The notes: generated by a model from the letters alone, not told the origin. DNA of 64,000 nt from Sphingomonas sp. JUb134 (GCF_004341505.2 NZ_SLYP02000001.1:524501-588500); one strand, 5' to 3'. Counted from the first letter of the stretch, positions 30,235 through 38,552 are shown. Made by a program: numbers and translations.

Positions 30235-30355
30235 GGAGCTGATCCGAGTGGCGTTGATGCGGATAAGGGAGGAGCGTCGATCGGCGAGAAGGGAAGGCGC
30301 GAAACGATGCTGGAGGAGGACGCGCGAGTGCCGGAGGGCAACCGCTCGTTGTCGC

Positions 30356-30384
30356 GAGTTAGGTGCGCCCTGTGCCCAAGTCAA
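30356..30384 (-). promoter_or_regulatory. Candidate rho promoter
   Basis: On the minus strand, TTGACT and TAACTC are separated by exactly 17 bases. The implied start near 30349 leaves a leader of about 115 bases. The gap from 30235 to 30447 holds no gene; rho leaders are often targets of Rho autoregulation. Confidence 0.5.
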
Positions 30385-30447
30385 GCAAGGACGGAGGCGC
30401 GCTGCGATCGGCAGCGCGGCCTGTCCGCCGAAACGATCTCAGGAGGA

Positions 30448-30903
30448 TCAGAAGGGCTTCACGACCGCCAGCGCGACGATCACCGCCAGCAGCAGCGCCG
30501 GCACTTCGTTGAGCATGCGCAGGCGCGAGGACGCGAGCGTGGGCCGCCCCGCCGCCAGCTTCTTGGTGTAGCCGACCGCCCAACCGTGGTAACCGGTCAG
30601 GAGCAGCACGAAGAGCAGCTTCGCGTGCAGCCAGCCCAGGCCCGGCTGACCGTCGAAAAGTCCAGCGTTGGCGGCCAGCGCCAGGCCCAGCAGCCACACC
30701 GCGACCAGCGCGGGCGTCAGGATCATCGCCCGCAGCTTCGCTTCGCGAGCAACCCAGCGCGGCCGCTCGGCAGCATCGTCGAGCCCTTCCTGGTGATGCA
30801 CCAGGTAGCGCGGCAGGATGAACAGGCCCGCCATCCAGAACACCATGAAGATGACGTGCGCGGCCTTCACCCAGAGATAGGCGGCGCCGAGGAAGTTGGT
30901 CAT
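30448..30903 (-). CDS. hemJ: Protoporphyrinogen IX oxidase HemJ
   Basis: This 151-residue protein has four membrane helices and is of the HemJ (UPF0093) family, the oxygen-independent protoporphyrinogen oxidase of most alphaproteobacteria. The first helix carries YLWVKAAHVIFMVFWMAGLF with the conserved haem-ligand His. LPRYLVHHQE follows, then a late RLRMLNEVPA segment. The ATG overlaps the hemE stop (ATGA), so the two haem genes are coupled. With hemJ here, the absence of hemY after hemCD is understandable. Confidence 0.93.
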   Translation of the reverse strand: MTNFLGAAYLWVKAAHVIFMVFWMAGLFILPRYLVHHQEGLDDAAERPRWVAREAKLRAMILTPALVAVWLLGLALAANAGLFDGQPGLGWLHAKLLFVLLLTGYHGWAVGYTKKLAAGRPTLASSRLRMLNEVPALLLAVIVALAVVKPF

Positions 30904-31940
30904 GCTTGGCTCCTGCGAACCCGTGCCACGAGCTGCTCGACATGGGCGATCGGCGTGTCCTGCTGGATGCCATGGCCCAGGTTGAAGATGTGCGGACGAT
31001 CGGCGAAGGCGGCCAGGATGCGATCGACCGCCCGGTCCAGCGTCTCGCCGCCGGCAATCAGGGCGAGCGGATCCAGGTTGCCCTGCACCGGAAGATCGCG
31101 CGGTAATGCGGCATTCGCCCAGACCGGATCGACGGTTTCGTCCAGCCCGACGGCATCGACGCCGGTAGCTTCGGCATAGGCGACCAGCTTGCCCCCCGCG
31201 CCCTTGGGAAAGCCGATGATCGGCGTGTCCGGATGGCGCGCCTTCACGGCTTCGACGATGCGGGTGGTCGGGGCGATCACCCAACGCTCGAACTGCTCGG
31301 GCGACAAGCTTCCCGCCCAGCTGTCGAACAGCTGCACGGCATCGACCCCGGCCTCGATCTGCGCGCAAAGATAGTCGGTGGTGAGCGCGATGATCCGCTC
31401 CACCAGCGCCGTCATCAGCTCGGGATCGAGATAGGCAAGCCGCCGGGCCTCCGCCTGCTCCCGGCTGCCCTGCCCGGCGATCATGTAGGTCGCGACCGTC
31501 CATGGAGCTCCTGCAAAGCCCAGGAAGGTCACCGCCGGGTCGAGCGCTGCCTTTACGCGCCGCACCGTCCCATAGACCGGCTCCAGCCGCTCAGGTGCCG
31601 GTTGCAGGGACGAAAGCGTCGCCCGGTCGATCCTGGGAGCCAGTCGCGGCCCCTCCCCGGTCTCGAACCACAGGTCCTGCCCCAGCGCGTTCGGCACCAC
31701 CAGGATGTCGGAAAACAGGATCGAACCGTCGAATCCGAAGCGACGCAGCGGCTGCAGAGTCACTTCCGCGGCTGCTTCGCTGTCGTTCACCAGGTCGAGG
31801 AAGCCGCCCTTTTCCGCACGCAGCGTGCGATATTCGGGAAGGTACCGCCCGGCCTGCCGCATGAGCCACAGCGGGGGAATGGCCTGGCGGGTGCCGCGCA
31901 GGGTCTCGAGCAGCGGCTTGGGCGTCGGAATCTGAGTCAG
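30900..31940 (-). CDS. hemE: Uroporphyrinogen decarboxylase, non-standard start codon
   Basis: This protein of about 346 residues decarboxylates uroporphyrinogen III to coproporphyrinogen III. Conserved blocks are PLWLMRQAGRYLPEYR, ILFSDILVVPNALGQ, FAGAPWTVATYMIAGQGS, LFDSWAGSLS and NLGHGIQQDTP. No ATG or GTG precedes the conserved KPLLETLRG start. The candidates are CTG at 31940 (AGAGG seven bases upstream, best alignment to family starts) and TTG at 31970 (no ribosome site). Either choice puts the 5' end at the edge of the replication origin. Overlap with hemJ couples the two. Confidence 0.93.
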   Translation of the reverse strand: MTQIPTPKPLLETLRGTRQAIPPLWLMRQAGRYLPEYRTLRAEKGGFLDLVNDSEAAAEVTLQPLRRFGFDGSILFSDILVVPNALGQDLWFETGEGPRLAPRIDRATLSSLQPAPERLEPVYGTVRRVKAALDPAVTFLGFAGAPWTVATYMIAGQGSREQAEARRLAYLDPELMTALVERIIALTTDYLCAQIEAGVDAVQLFDSWAGSLSPEQFERWVIAPTTRIVEAVKARHPDTPIIGFPKGAGGKLVAYAEATGVDAVGLDETVDPVWANAALPRDLPVQGNLDPLALIAGGETLDRAVDRILAAFADRPHIFNLGHGIQQDTPIAHVEQLVARVRRSQA

Positions 31941-32244
31941 CGTCGTGCCTCTACAGAAAAGAAGATTCAAAGAATGAAGGAGGTGGAGGTTGTTGGCGTG
32001 GGGATGCTGGGGTTTATGCCTCTGTCCCCAAATTGCCAACAGCTTGACGTGGGCAGACTCACGCAGGCCCTCAGATTCGGATTCACCTATCCACGTTATC
32101 CACAGGCTGGTGATGGAACCGGTGGCTGTCGATGCAGCTGTGGACGAATCCGGGGGAATGTGGACGGATCGCGCCGCTTGGCCGCGTGTTCGGGTTGCGC
32201 TAGCGCTTATCCCCATGTTGTCCACAGCCTTGTCCCGCTGAGCC
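31941..32244. other. oriC: Chromosomal replication origin (oriC)
   Basis: This gene-free 304-base gap has a perfect DnaA box TTATCCACA at 32096-32104 and near matches TTATCCCCA (32207-32215) and TTGTCCACA (32218-32226). Inverted near matches TGTGGACGA (32139-32147) and TGTGGACGG (32159-32167) are also present. An AT-rich patch lies at 31953-31980. GANTC sites occur at 31964, 32056, 32074, 32080 and 32146, and one more at 31934 just inside hemE. The flanks hemE and the DUF299 (RP001) gene are those of the Caulobacter and Rickettsia origins. Genes point away on both sides. Confidence 0.88.
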
Positions 32245-33060
32245 ATGCGGCTGCACCTGCACCTCCTGTCGGACTCGACGGGCGAGACGCTTGAGAACAT
32301 CGCCAAGGCGGCGCTGGCGCAGTTCGACGGGGTCGAGACGCTCCGGCACTTCTGGCCGATGGTGCGCAGCCAGACGCACCTCGAGCGCATCCTGCAGGAG
32401 ATCGCCCACAATCCGGGGATCGTCCTGTTCACGCTGGTCAATGCGGAGATTCGCAAGACGCTGGAGGCGCGCTGCCGGGTGATGGGCCTACCGGCGGTGG
32501 CGCCGCTCGATGGCGTCAGCCATGCCTTGTCCAGTCTGCTGGGGCAGGAGGCGAAAGCGCGTCCGGGGCGGCAACATATCCTCGACGCGGCCTATTTCGC
32601 GCGCGTCGACGCGATTCAGTTCACCATCGCCCATGACGATGGCGTGCTGTGGGAGGAATGGGAGGAGGCCGACATCCTGCTGGCAGGCGTGTCGCGATCC
32701 TCCAAGACGCCGACCTCCATCTATCTCGCCAATCGCGGCTACAAGACCGCGAACATCCCGATCGTAGTGGAATCGCCGCCGCCGCCGGCGCTCTATTCGC
32801 TCAAGCATCCGATGATCGTGGGGCTCACCACCAGTGCCGATCGGCTGATCCAGATTCGGCGCAACCGGCTGCTGTCGCTCAACCAGGCCGCGAACACCGA
32901 CTATGTCGAACAGGACTCGGTCGCGCGCGAAATCGCGTTCGCCAGGCGCATGTTCGCCGACAACGGGTGGCCCGTGATCGACGTCACCCGGCGTTCGATC
33001 GAGGAAACGGCGGCGGCGATCATCACCCTCTATCAGGAACGGAAAGGGGAGCGGCAATGA
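32245..33060 (+). CDS. Pyruvate,phosphate/water dikinase regulatory kinase-phosphorylase (DUF299)
   Basis: This 271-residue bifunctional serine/threonine kinase and phosphorylase is of the DUF299 / PPSR family. It switches pyruvate dikinase by ADP-dependent phosphorylation and phosphate-dependent removal. It opens LHLLSDSTGETLENIAKAAL and has the P-loop GVSRSSKTPTSIYLANRG near residue 150. Whether the target is PPDK or PEP synthase cannot be told here. It is the first gene right of the origin and starts the overlapping run to coaE. The ATG at 32245 comes directly after the origin DNA. Confidence 0.93.
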   Translation: MRLHLHLLSDSTGETLENIAKAALAQFDGVETLRHFWPMVRSQTHLERILQEIAHNPGIVLFTLVNAEIRKTLEARCRVMGLPAVAPLDGVSHALSSLLGQEAKARPGRQHILDAAYFARVDAIQFTIAHDDGVLWEEWEEADILLAGVSRSSKTPTSIYLANRGYKTANIPIVVESPPPPALYSLKHPMIVGLTTSADRLIQIRRNRLLSLNQAANTDYVEQDSVAREIAFARRMFADNGWPVIDVTRRSIEETAAAIITLYQERKGERQ

Positions 33061-33665
33061 CGGACGCTCCACGCCTGGTGCTCGCGTCGCAAAGCGCGTC
33101 GCGCCGGGCGATGCTCGCTGCGGCCGGGATCGCCCACGATGCCGTGGCCAATGGTCTCGACGAGGAGGCGGCCAAGGCGGCGCTCGCGGCCGAGAGGCTC
33201 GGGGCGCGCGACTTCGCCGATGCGCTTGCCGAGCTGAAGGCGATGCGCGCGGCGACCCGCGTCTCCGGCGGGCTGGTGCTCGGTGCGGACTCGGTCGTCG
33301 CCGCGCCGGACGGCGGGTTGCTCGACAAGCCTGCCGATCGGGACGACGCGGCCGCGCAATTGCGGCGACTCTCCGGCGCCCAGCATGATCTCTACAGCGC
33401 GGCGGTGATCGTCGAGGGCGGGCGCCCGATCTGGCGTCACATCGGTCACGCGCGCCTGCACGTGCGGGCGCTGAGCGATGCCTTCATCGATGCATATCTG
33501 GACGCGGAGTGGCCGGCGATCTCGGGCTGCGTCGGCTGCTATCGCGTCGAGGGCATGGGCGCGCAGCTGTTCCATCGCATCGACGGGGATCACTGGACCA
33601 TCCTGGGCCTGCCGCTGCTGCCGCTCACCGCCTATCTGCGGGACAGAGGAGTCTTGTTGTCGTGA
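33057..33665 (+). CDS. maf: Maf-like nucleotide pyrophosphatase
   Basis: This 202-residue protein of the Maf/Ham1 fold hydrolyses non-canonical or selected nucleoside triphosphates and affects septation. Motifs are LVLASQSASRRAML at the start, the LGADSVV acidic patch, the DKPADRDDAAAQL helix and GCYRVEGMGAQLF. It overlaps the upstream stop (ATGA) and the aroE start (GTGA). Confidence 0.93.
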   Translation: MTDAPRLVLASQSASRRAMLAAAGIAHDAVANGLDEEAAKAALAAERLGARDFADALAELKAMRAATRVSGGLVLGADSVVAAPDGGLLDKPADRDDAAAQLRRLSGAQHDLYSAAVIVEGGRPIWRHIGHARLHVRALSDAFIDAYLDAEWPAISGCVGCYRVEGMGAQLFHRIDGDHWTILGLPLLPLTAYLRDRGVLLS

Positions 33666-34474
33666 CGCAACCCTATGCCGAGGTGATCGGCGACCCGATC
33701 ACCCATTCCAAGTCGCCCCGCATCCACCGCTTCTGGCTCGACGCGCTCGGCATGGAAGGCGACTATCGCGCGACCCGCGTGGAGGCGGAGGGGCTGAAGG
33801 CCTATTTCGATGCGCGCCGTGCCGATCCTGCCTGGCGCGGCTGCAACATCACCCTGCCCCACAAGACCGCCGCCCTCGACCATGTCGAGGACCGGGGCGG
33901 CGTTCGCCAGTCGATCGGCGCGATCAACACGGTGTTTCGCGACGGAGACGGTCACCTCGTCGGCACCAACACCGACGCAGGTGGCTTTTACGCGCCCATC
34001 GCTGGGCTGCCGCTCGAAGGCGCTCCCGTCTGCGTCGTCGGTGCAGGCGGCGCGGCGCGGGCGATCCTGTTCGCGCTGTCGAAGCTGAATGTCGGCCGCG
34101 TCACGTTGCTCAACCGCAACCCGCTCAAGGGCGCCGCCCTGCTCGCCAGCTTCGGCTTGAAGGGCGACGCGCTTCCGCTTTCGGCTCCGGTGCCGGCTGC
34201 CAAGCTGCTGGTGAACGCCAGTGCCCTGGGCATGACGGGACAGCCGCCGCTCGACCTCGATCTCGCGTCCCTGCGCGAAGACGCGGTGGTCTACGACATC
34301 GTCTATGCGCCGCTCGAAACCCCGTTGCTCACCGCCGCGCACGCACGCGGGCTGGAAACAGTCGACGGGCTAGAGATGCTGGTGGGACAGGCGGCACTCG
34401 CATTCGAGATCCTGTTCGATGCCCAGCCGCCGCGCGACCGCGACGAGGAGTTGCGCGCGCTGCTGCTGGCATGA
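33662..34474 (+). CDS. aroE: Shikimate dehydrogenase
   Basis: This 270-residue enzyme performs the NADPH-dependent reduction of 3-dehydroshikimate. The GTG at 33662 overlaps the maf stop and gives TQPYAEVIGDPITHSKSPRIH. The catalytic lysine is in GCNITLPHKTAAL, and the NADP loop is VVGAGGAARAILFAL. The C-terminal GLEMLVGQAALAFEI block is complete. It is coupled to coaE by an ATGA overlap. Confidence 0.95.
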   Translation: MTQPYAEVIGDPITHSKSPRIHRFWLDALGMEGDYRATRVEAEGLKAYFDARRADPAWRGCNITLPHKTAALDHVEDRGGVRQSIGAINTVFRDGDGHLVGTNTDAGGFYAPIAGLPLEGAPVCVVGAGGAARAILFALSKLNVGRVTLLNRNPLKGAALLASFGLKGDALPLSAPVPAAKLLVNASALGMTGQPPLDLDLASLREDAVVYDIVYAPLETPLLTAAHARGLETVDGLEMLVGQAALAFEILFDAQPPRDRDEELRALLLA

Positions 34475-35064
34475 TCCGCCTCGGCCTCACCGGTTCGATC
34501 GGCATGGGCAAGTCGACCGTGGCGGCGATGTTCGCCGAGGCCGGTGTTCCCGTGTTCGACGCCGATGCCGCCGTGCACCGGCTGCAGGGGCCGGCCGGGC
34601 GCCTGGTCGCGGCCATCGAGGCAGCGTTCCCCGACACGACCGGAGCGGAAGGCGTCGACCGCAGGGCCTTGGGGGAAGCGGTACTCGCCGACCCGGAAGC
34701 GCTCTGCCGGCTGGAGGCGATCGTCCACCCCGCGGTCGCCGAGGAACGAGCCGCCTTTGTCCGCGATCATGGATCGGCGCCCATTCTGCTGTTCGATGTC
34801 CCCCTGCTCTACGAGACTGGGGGCGAAGCCTATGTCGACAAGGTGGCGGTGGTGAGCGCGAGCGCCGAGGTGCAGCGGGAGCGAGTGTTGGCGCGCGCCG
34901 GAATGACGCCCGCGCGACTTGAGGCGATCCTCGCACGCCAGTTGCCTGATGCCGAGAAGCGCGCCCGCGCCGATTTCGTCATTCCGACGGACCTTCCGCT
35001 CGCCGAGACCCGGGCTGCGGTTCACCGCGTGATCGCTTGCCTGTCCGGTTCTTACGGGGAATAG
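34471..35064 (+). CDS. coaE: Dephospho-CoA kinase
   Basis: This 197-residue enzyme makes the last step of coenzyme A synthesis. The P-loop GLTGSIGMGKSTVAAMF is at residues 5-21. The DADAAVHRL block and FDVPLLYETGGE lid region are typical. The start overlaps aroE. Position in maf-aroE-coaE-dnaQ is the standard alphaproteobacterial origin-proximal order. Confidence 0.96.
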   Translation: MIRLGLTGSIGMGKSTVAAMFAEAGVPVFDADAAVHRLQGPAGRLVAAIEAAFPDTTGAEGVDRRALGEAVLADPEALCRLEAIVHPAVAEERAAFVRDHGSAPILLFDVPLLYETGGEAYVDKVAVVSASAEVQRERVLARAGMTPARLEAILARQLPDAEKRARADFVIPTDLPLAETRAAVHRVIACLSGSYGE

Positions 35065-35071
35065 CGGTCGG

Positions 35072-35758
35072 ATGCGCGAGATCGTCTTTGATACCGAAAC
35101 CACGGGCCTCAGCTTCTCAGGCGGCGATCGGCTGGTCGAGATCGGCTGTGTCGAGCTGTTCAACCGGGTCGAGACCGGCCGGGTGTTCCACGCCTATTTC
35201 AACCCCGGCCGCCCCATGCCGGCGGAGGCGCAGGCGGTGCACGGCCTCTCCGACGCCTTTCTGGCGGACAAGCCGGCGTTTCACGCGGGCGTGGACGCGC
35301 TGCTCGAGTTCCTGGGCGACAGTCCGCTGATCGCGCACAACGCCTCGTTCGATTTCGGCTTCCTCAATGGGGAGCTCGGCCTCTGCAAACGCTCGGCGAT
35401 CTTGATGGACCGCATGGTCGACACGCTGCTGATCGCGCGCAGCCGCCATCCCGGTGCCAAGCATACGCTCGACGCCCTGTGCGTCCGCTTCGGGATCGAT
35501 CGCAGCCGCCGGGTGCTGCACGGCGCACTCCTGGACGCGCAGCTTCTGGCGCAGGTCTATGTCGAGCTGATGGGGGGGCGCCAGATCGGGCTCGGGCTCG
35601 CCTCGGCAGCGCCGCAGGTGGAGGAAACCATCGTCGTTGCAGCGCCGAAGGTGCGCCCGCCACGGGTTTTCGCCGCGAGCGATGCGGAACTGGCGGCCCA
35701 TGCAGCGTTTCTAGAGACGGTCAAACAGCCGTTGTGGCTTGCCGGGGCGGCTGGTTGA
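35072..35758 (+). CDS. dnaQ: DNA polymerase III epsilon subunit (proofreading exonuclease)
   Basis: This 228-residue 3'-5' exonuclease subunit has all DEDDh motifs: VFDTETTGL (D and E), HNASFDFGFL, and the late HGALLDAQLLAQVY with His and Asp. It follows coaE by seven bases. The last 45 residues after the exonuclease domain form the flexible tail that binds the alpha subunit. In several alphaproteobacteria secB follows on the other strand; it is not here. Confidence 0.95.
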   Translation: MREIVFDTETTGLSFSGGDRLVEIGCVELFNRVETGRVFHAYFNPGRPMPAEAQAVHGLSDAFLADKPAFHAGVDALLEFLGDSPLIAHNASFDFGFLNGELGLCKRSAILMDRMVDTLLIARSRHPGAKHTLDALCVRFGIDRSRRVLHGALLDAQLLAQVYVELMGGRQIGLGLASAAPQVEETIVVAAPKVRPPRVFAASDAELAAHAAFLETVKQPLWLAGAAG

Positions 35759-35805
35759 CGGGTCTGGGCACTGTGCCTAGGCCGGTTCAATAAGTGGAGA
35801 GAAGT

Positions 35806-36402
35806 ATGGACATCCGGGTTTCAGGGCATCAGGTCGACACGGGCGACGCGCTGAAGCAGCTGGTCCAGGAGCGCCTCCAGGGCATCGCCGACAAATATTT
35901 CGCGCGCGCGATCTCCGCGACGGCGACCTTCGGCAAGGGGCCCCACGACAACGGCTTCACCTGCGACATCGTCGCGCACGTCACCCAGGGTCTGGTGCTC
36001 AAGGGGCATAACTCGGGTCAGGATGCGCAGGGTGCCTTCGTCGGCGCCGCCGACAAGATCGAAAAGCAGCTGCGCCGCTACAGCCGCCGTCTGAAGGACC
36101 GCAACGCGGTGGAGGCCACCGCCCTCGCCCAGGCGGGTGCCTATGACGACTTCGACAACGCCGGCTATACCGTCTTCGGCGGCAACCAGGCCGAGGAAGA
36201 GGCAGAGGCCGACGCACCGCTGATCATCGCCGAAACCCGGGTCGACGTGCCGGATGCCAGCGTTTCCGACGCGGTGATGATGCTCGACCTGCGCAACACC
36301 AACGCGCTGCTGTTCAAGAACAGCGGCACCGGCGCGTTCAACATGGTCTATCGGCGCCATGACGGCACGATCGGCTGGGTCGAGCCCAACCGCGCGGCCT
36401 GA
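35806..36402 (+). CDS. hpf: Ribosome hibernation promoting factor, long form
   Basis: This 198-residue long HPF has an N-terminal S30AE/RaiA-like RNA-binding domain (about residues 1-105; MDIRVSGHQVDTGDAL). After an acidic linker, a C-terminal dimerisation domain follows (about 140-198; DAVMMLDLRNTNALLFKNS and RRHDGTIGWVEP). Long HPF joins two 70S ribosomes into inactive 100S dimers in stationary phase. GGAGAGA lies four bases before the ATG at 35806. The ptsN gene follows, as in many proteobacteria, although rpoN does not precede it here. Confidence 0.95.
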   Translation: MDIRVSGHQVDTGDALKQLVQERLQGIADKYFARAISATATFGKGPHDNGFTCDIVAHVTQGLVLKGHNSGQDAQGAFVGAADKIEKQLRRYSRRLKDRNAVEATALAQAGAYDDFDNAGYTVFGGNQAEEEAEADAPLIIAETRVDVPDASVSDAVMMLDLRNTNALLFKNSGTGAFNMVYRRHDGTIGWVEPNRAA

Positions 36403-36428
36403 GGGCTGCCGGAGATTCCAGTCGCCTG

Positions 36429-36893
36429 ATGATCGACTTCAGTGATCTCTTGACGCCCGATCGCGTGCTGGCCGGCGTGCCAGCCGTGAACCGGAAGGCG
36501 TTGTTCCAGCAGTTGGGCACGGTCGCTGCGACCGTGCCCGGCGTGGACGCGCGCGCGGCCTGCGATCTTCTGACGCATCGCGAGCGGCTGGGATCTACGG
36601 GGTTCGGCAACGGTACTGCGACCCCCCATGCCCGCATCCCCGGCCTTGGCTCGGTGGTTGGCGTGTTCGTGCGGATGGCCAAGCCGATCGATTTCGCAGC
36701 GGTCGATGACCTGCCGGTCGACCTCGTCTTTGCGCTGTTCTCGCCCAGCGAAGGTGCCGAGCATCTGAAGGCGCTCGCGCGCGTGTCGCGGGCGTTGCGG
36801 GACGCGGACTTCCGCGCGAAGCTGCGCGGCGCCGGGTCCTCCGACGCGCTGTACGCGCTGCTGACGGGAGTGGAGGCGCGTGACGCCGCCTGA
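36429..36893 (+). CDS. ptsN: PTS nitrogen-regulatory IIA protein
   Basis: This 154-residue EIIA-Ntr is phosphorylated on the histidine of TATPHARI (H67) by the PTS-Ntr chain and adjusts potassium, nitrogen and stress physiology. Other family blocks are SDLLTPDRV, ERLGSTGFGNG and FALFSPSEGAEHLKALARVSR. It is separated from hpf by 26 bases and its 3' end overlaps the next gene by 14 bases, so hpf-ptsN-thioesterase-DUF1491 may be one operon. Confidence 0.94.
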   Translation: MIDFSDLLTPDRVLAGVPAVNRKALFQQLGTVAATVPGVDARAACDLLTHRERLGSTGFGNGTATPHARIPGLGSVVGVFVRMAKPIDFAAVDDLPVDLVFALFSPSEGAEHLKALARVSRALRDADFRAKLRGAGSSDALYALLTGVEARDAA

Positions 36894-37341
36894 TCCGACC
36901 GGTGCGGAAGCCCATTTTCGTGCGCTCGAGTCGCTTTACGCGGCCGCGCCGATCAACCGGCTGTTCGAGTCCCGCCTAGAGATTCCGGAGAGCGGCCTGG
37001 CCCGCATCCATTTCGAGATTCAGGAAACCCATTATCACGCCGCCGGCGCCGCGCACGGCACGAGCTATTTCAAGATGCTCGACGATGCGGCCTTCTATGC
37101 TGCGAACAGCCTGGTCACCGATCGCTTCCTGCTCACGACCGCGTTCAACCTGCTGCTCACCCGCCCCTTGCGCGCGGGGCCGGTGGTGGCCGAGGGACGC
37201 TGGATCAGCGGCCAGCGTCGCGTGTTCGTTGCCGATGCCCGGCTGATCGGCCCTGATGGCGAGGAGGCGGCGCGGGGTACGGGCACCTTCATGCGCTCGC
37301 AGATCCCGCTCGCGGGCCTGCCGGGCTATCGCGCCGCGTGA
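36880..37341 (+). CDS. PaaI-type hotdog thioesterase
   Basis: This 153-residue protein has the hotdog-fold pattern of PaaI/YigI thioesterases. Visible blocks are ETHYHAAGAAHGTSYFKMLDDAAFYAANSL with the central helix, then TAFNLLLTRPLRAGPVVAEG and RVFVADARLIGPDGEEAARGTGTF strands. The start is GTG at 36880 within the ptsN end. The substrate is likely an acyl-CoA but cannot be specified. Confidence 0.85.
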   Translation: MTPPDPTGAEAHFRALESLYAAAPINRLFESRLEIPESGLARIHFEIQETHYHAAGAAHGTSYFKMLDDAAFYAANSLVTDRFLLTTAFNLLLTRPLRAGPVVAEGRWISGQRRVFVADARLIGPDGEEAARGTGTFMRSQIPLAGLPGYRAA

Positions 37342-37676
37342 GCGACCGCTTTCCCACCGCCCTTGCGGTCAACGCCCTGGTGCGGCTGGTCGACCAGGCG
37401 GGCGGAAGCGCCATGGTGCTGGCACGCGGCGACCGCGACTCGGGAATCGTGCTGCTGCTGGTCGAGCAGCGCGGCGGCCCCTCCCAACTGTTCGAGCGCG
37501 GCTACGGCCCGGACGGCCGTCGTGCGATCGTCCCGGTGGGCCCCCAGGACGGAGATCCAGGGGCGGTGATCGACTATTGGCAGCGGCGTCGGCGCAGCGA
37601 TCCTGACCTCTGGGTGGTCGAGGTGAATGTCGCAGATGCACAACGTCTCGCCGCTGAGACGATCTTCGCTGATTGA
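37338..37676 (+). CDS. DUF1491 family protein
   Basis: This 112-residue protein is of the DUF1491 family, which is restricted to alphaproteobacteria and has no known role. Typical blocks are ALVRLVDQAGGSAMVLARGD, IVLLLVEQRGG and DPDLWVVEVNVADAQRL. It starts with GTG overlapping the upstream stop. There is no signal or membrane segment. The following 152 bases to the SleB gene hold no clear element. Confidence 0.85.
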   Translation: MSDRFPTALAVNALVRLVDQAGGSAMVLARGDRDSGIVLLLVEQRGGPSQLFERGYGPDGRRAIVPVGPQDGDPGAVIDYWQRRRRSDPDLWVVEVNVADAQRLAAETIFAD

Positions 37677-37828
37677 CTCGATCTCCTGCCGCGGCGATGG
37701 GAGTTCCACTGTTTCGTGGCGTTGTGCCGCGCCGGGGTGCGATACCGGTCGGTGACGCAGTCGGGGGGAAAGCCCGGGCGATCGGCATGCCGATCGGTCG
37801 CGCACCAACCGCATAGCAATGATGATCC

Positions 37829-38527
37829 ATGTCGTCCAAGAAGCGGACCGCGTGCACCGCGGCCCTCTATCTCTGTGTCGCGCTGCTGGGCGCGATCACC
37901 ACTCCGGGTTTTGCGTTCGAAGCAGAACGTGCATCCGTCGAGACTGTTAACGTGGAGAGCGCGGCAAAGGTTCCCGCAGCCCCCGTTACCCAGCTGGCCA
38001 CCGTCGCAACGACGGTCGCCCCCGCCGCTTCCCCGCTGAAGCCGCAGACCGTTACCTTCGCTGCCTCCACCCCGATCGTTCAGGCGGTGGGTACGGCCAG
38101 CGTCACCGCCACCTTTGGCTCGCTTGCTGCGGCGGTTGCCGCGCAGCCGTCGAATGTAGGCGAAGACGAGCAGATCAACTGCCTCGCCACCGGCATCTAT
38201 TATGAGGCAAAGGGTGAGCCGCTTTCCGGCCAGCTCGCCGTTGCCGAAGTCATCCTGAACCGTACCCAGTCGGGCCGCTTCCCCGACACTGCGTGCGGCG
38301 TGCTCAAGCAGCCGGGCCAGTTCTCGTTCGTGCGTGGCGGCAAGCTGCCCGAGCCGAACGCGGGCAGCACCGCATGGCGCACTGCGGTCGCCGTGGCGCA
38401 TGTCGCAAAGCGCGCGCTCTGGGACAGCCCTGCTGACGGCGCGCTGTTCTTCCACGCCCGTCGCCTTGCGCCGCGCTGGGGCAAGGCCCGCGTCGCCTCT
38501 GTCGGCAATCACGTCTTCTACCGCTGA
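37829..38527 (+). CDS. Exported SleB-type cell wall hydrolase
   Basis: This 232-residue protein has a signal peptide (about residues 1-29, TTPGFA) and a long Ala/Thr/Val-rich linker. The C-terminal Hydrolase_2/SleB domain (about 112-232) has NCLATGIYYEAKGEPLSGQ with the catalytic Glu, AVAEVILNRTQSGRFPDT, and GALFFHARRLAPRW. SleB domains are lytic transglycosylase-like enzymes that cut peptidoglycan. In non-sporulating alphaproteobacteria they serve wall remodelling. It is isolated from its neighbours. Confidence 0.9.
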   Translation: MSSKKRTACTAALYLCVALLGAITTPGFAFEAERASVETVNVESAAKVPAAPVTQLATVATTVAPAASPLKPQTVTFAASTPIVQAVGTASVTATFGSLAAAVAAQPSNVGEDEQINCLATGIYYEAKGEPLSGQLAVAEVILNRTQSGRFPDTACGVLKQPGQFSFVRGGKLPEPNAGSTAWRTAVAVAHVAKRALWDSPADGALFFHARRLAPRWGKARVASVGNHVFYR

Positions 38528-38552
38528 TCGTCGCGGCGCGGGGCTTCCCCGC

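Noticed and set aside
35755..35783. Promoter before hpf (TTGACG-N17-TAGGCC)
   Set aside because: The -10 is too poor, and part lies in the dnaQ end; read-through is as likely.
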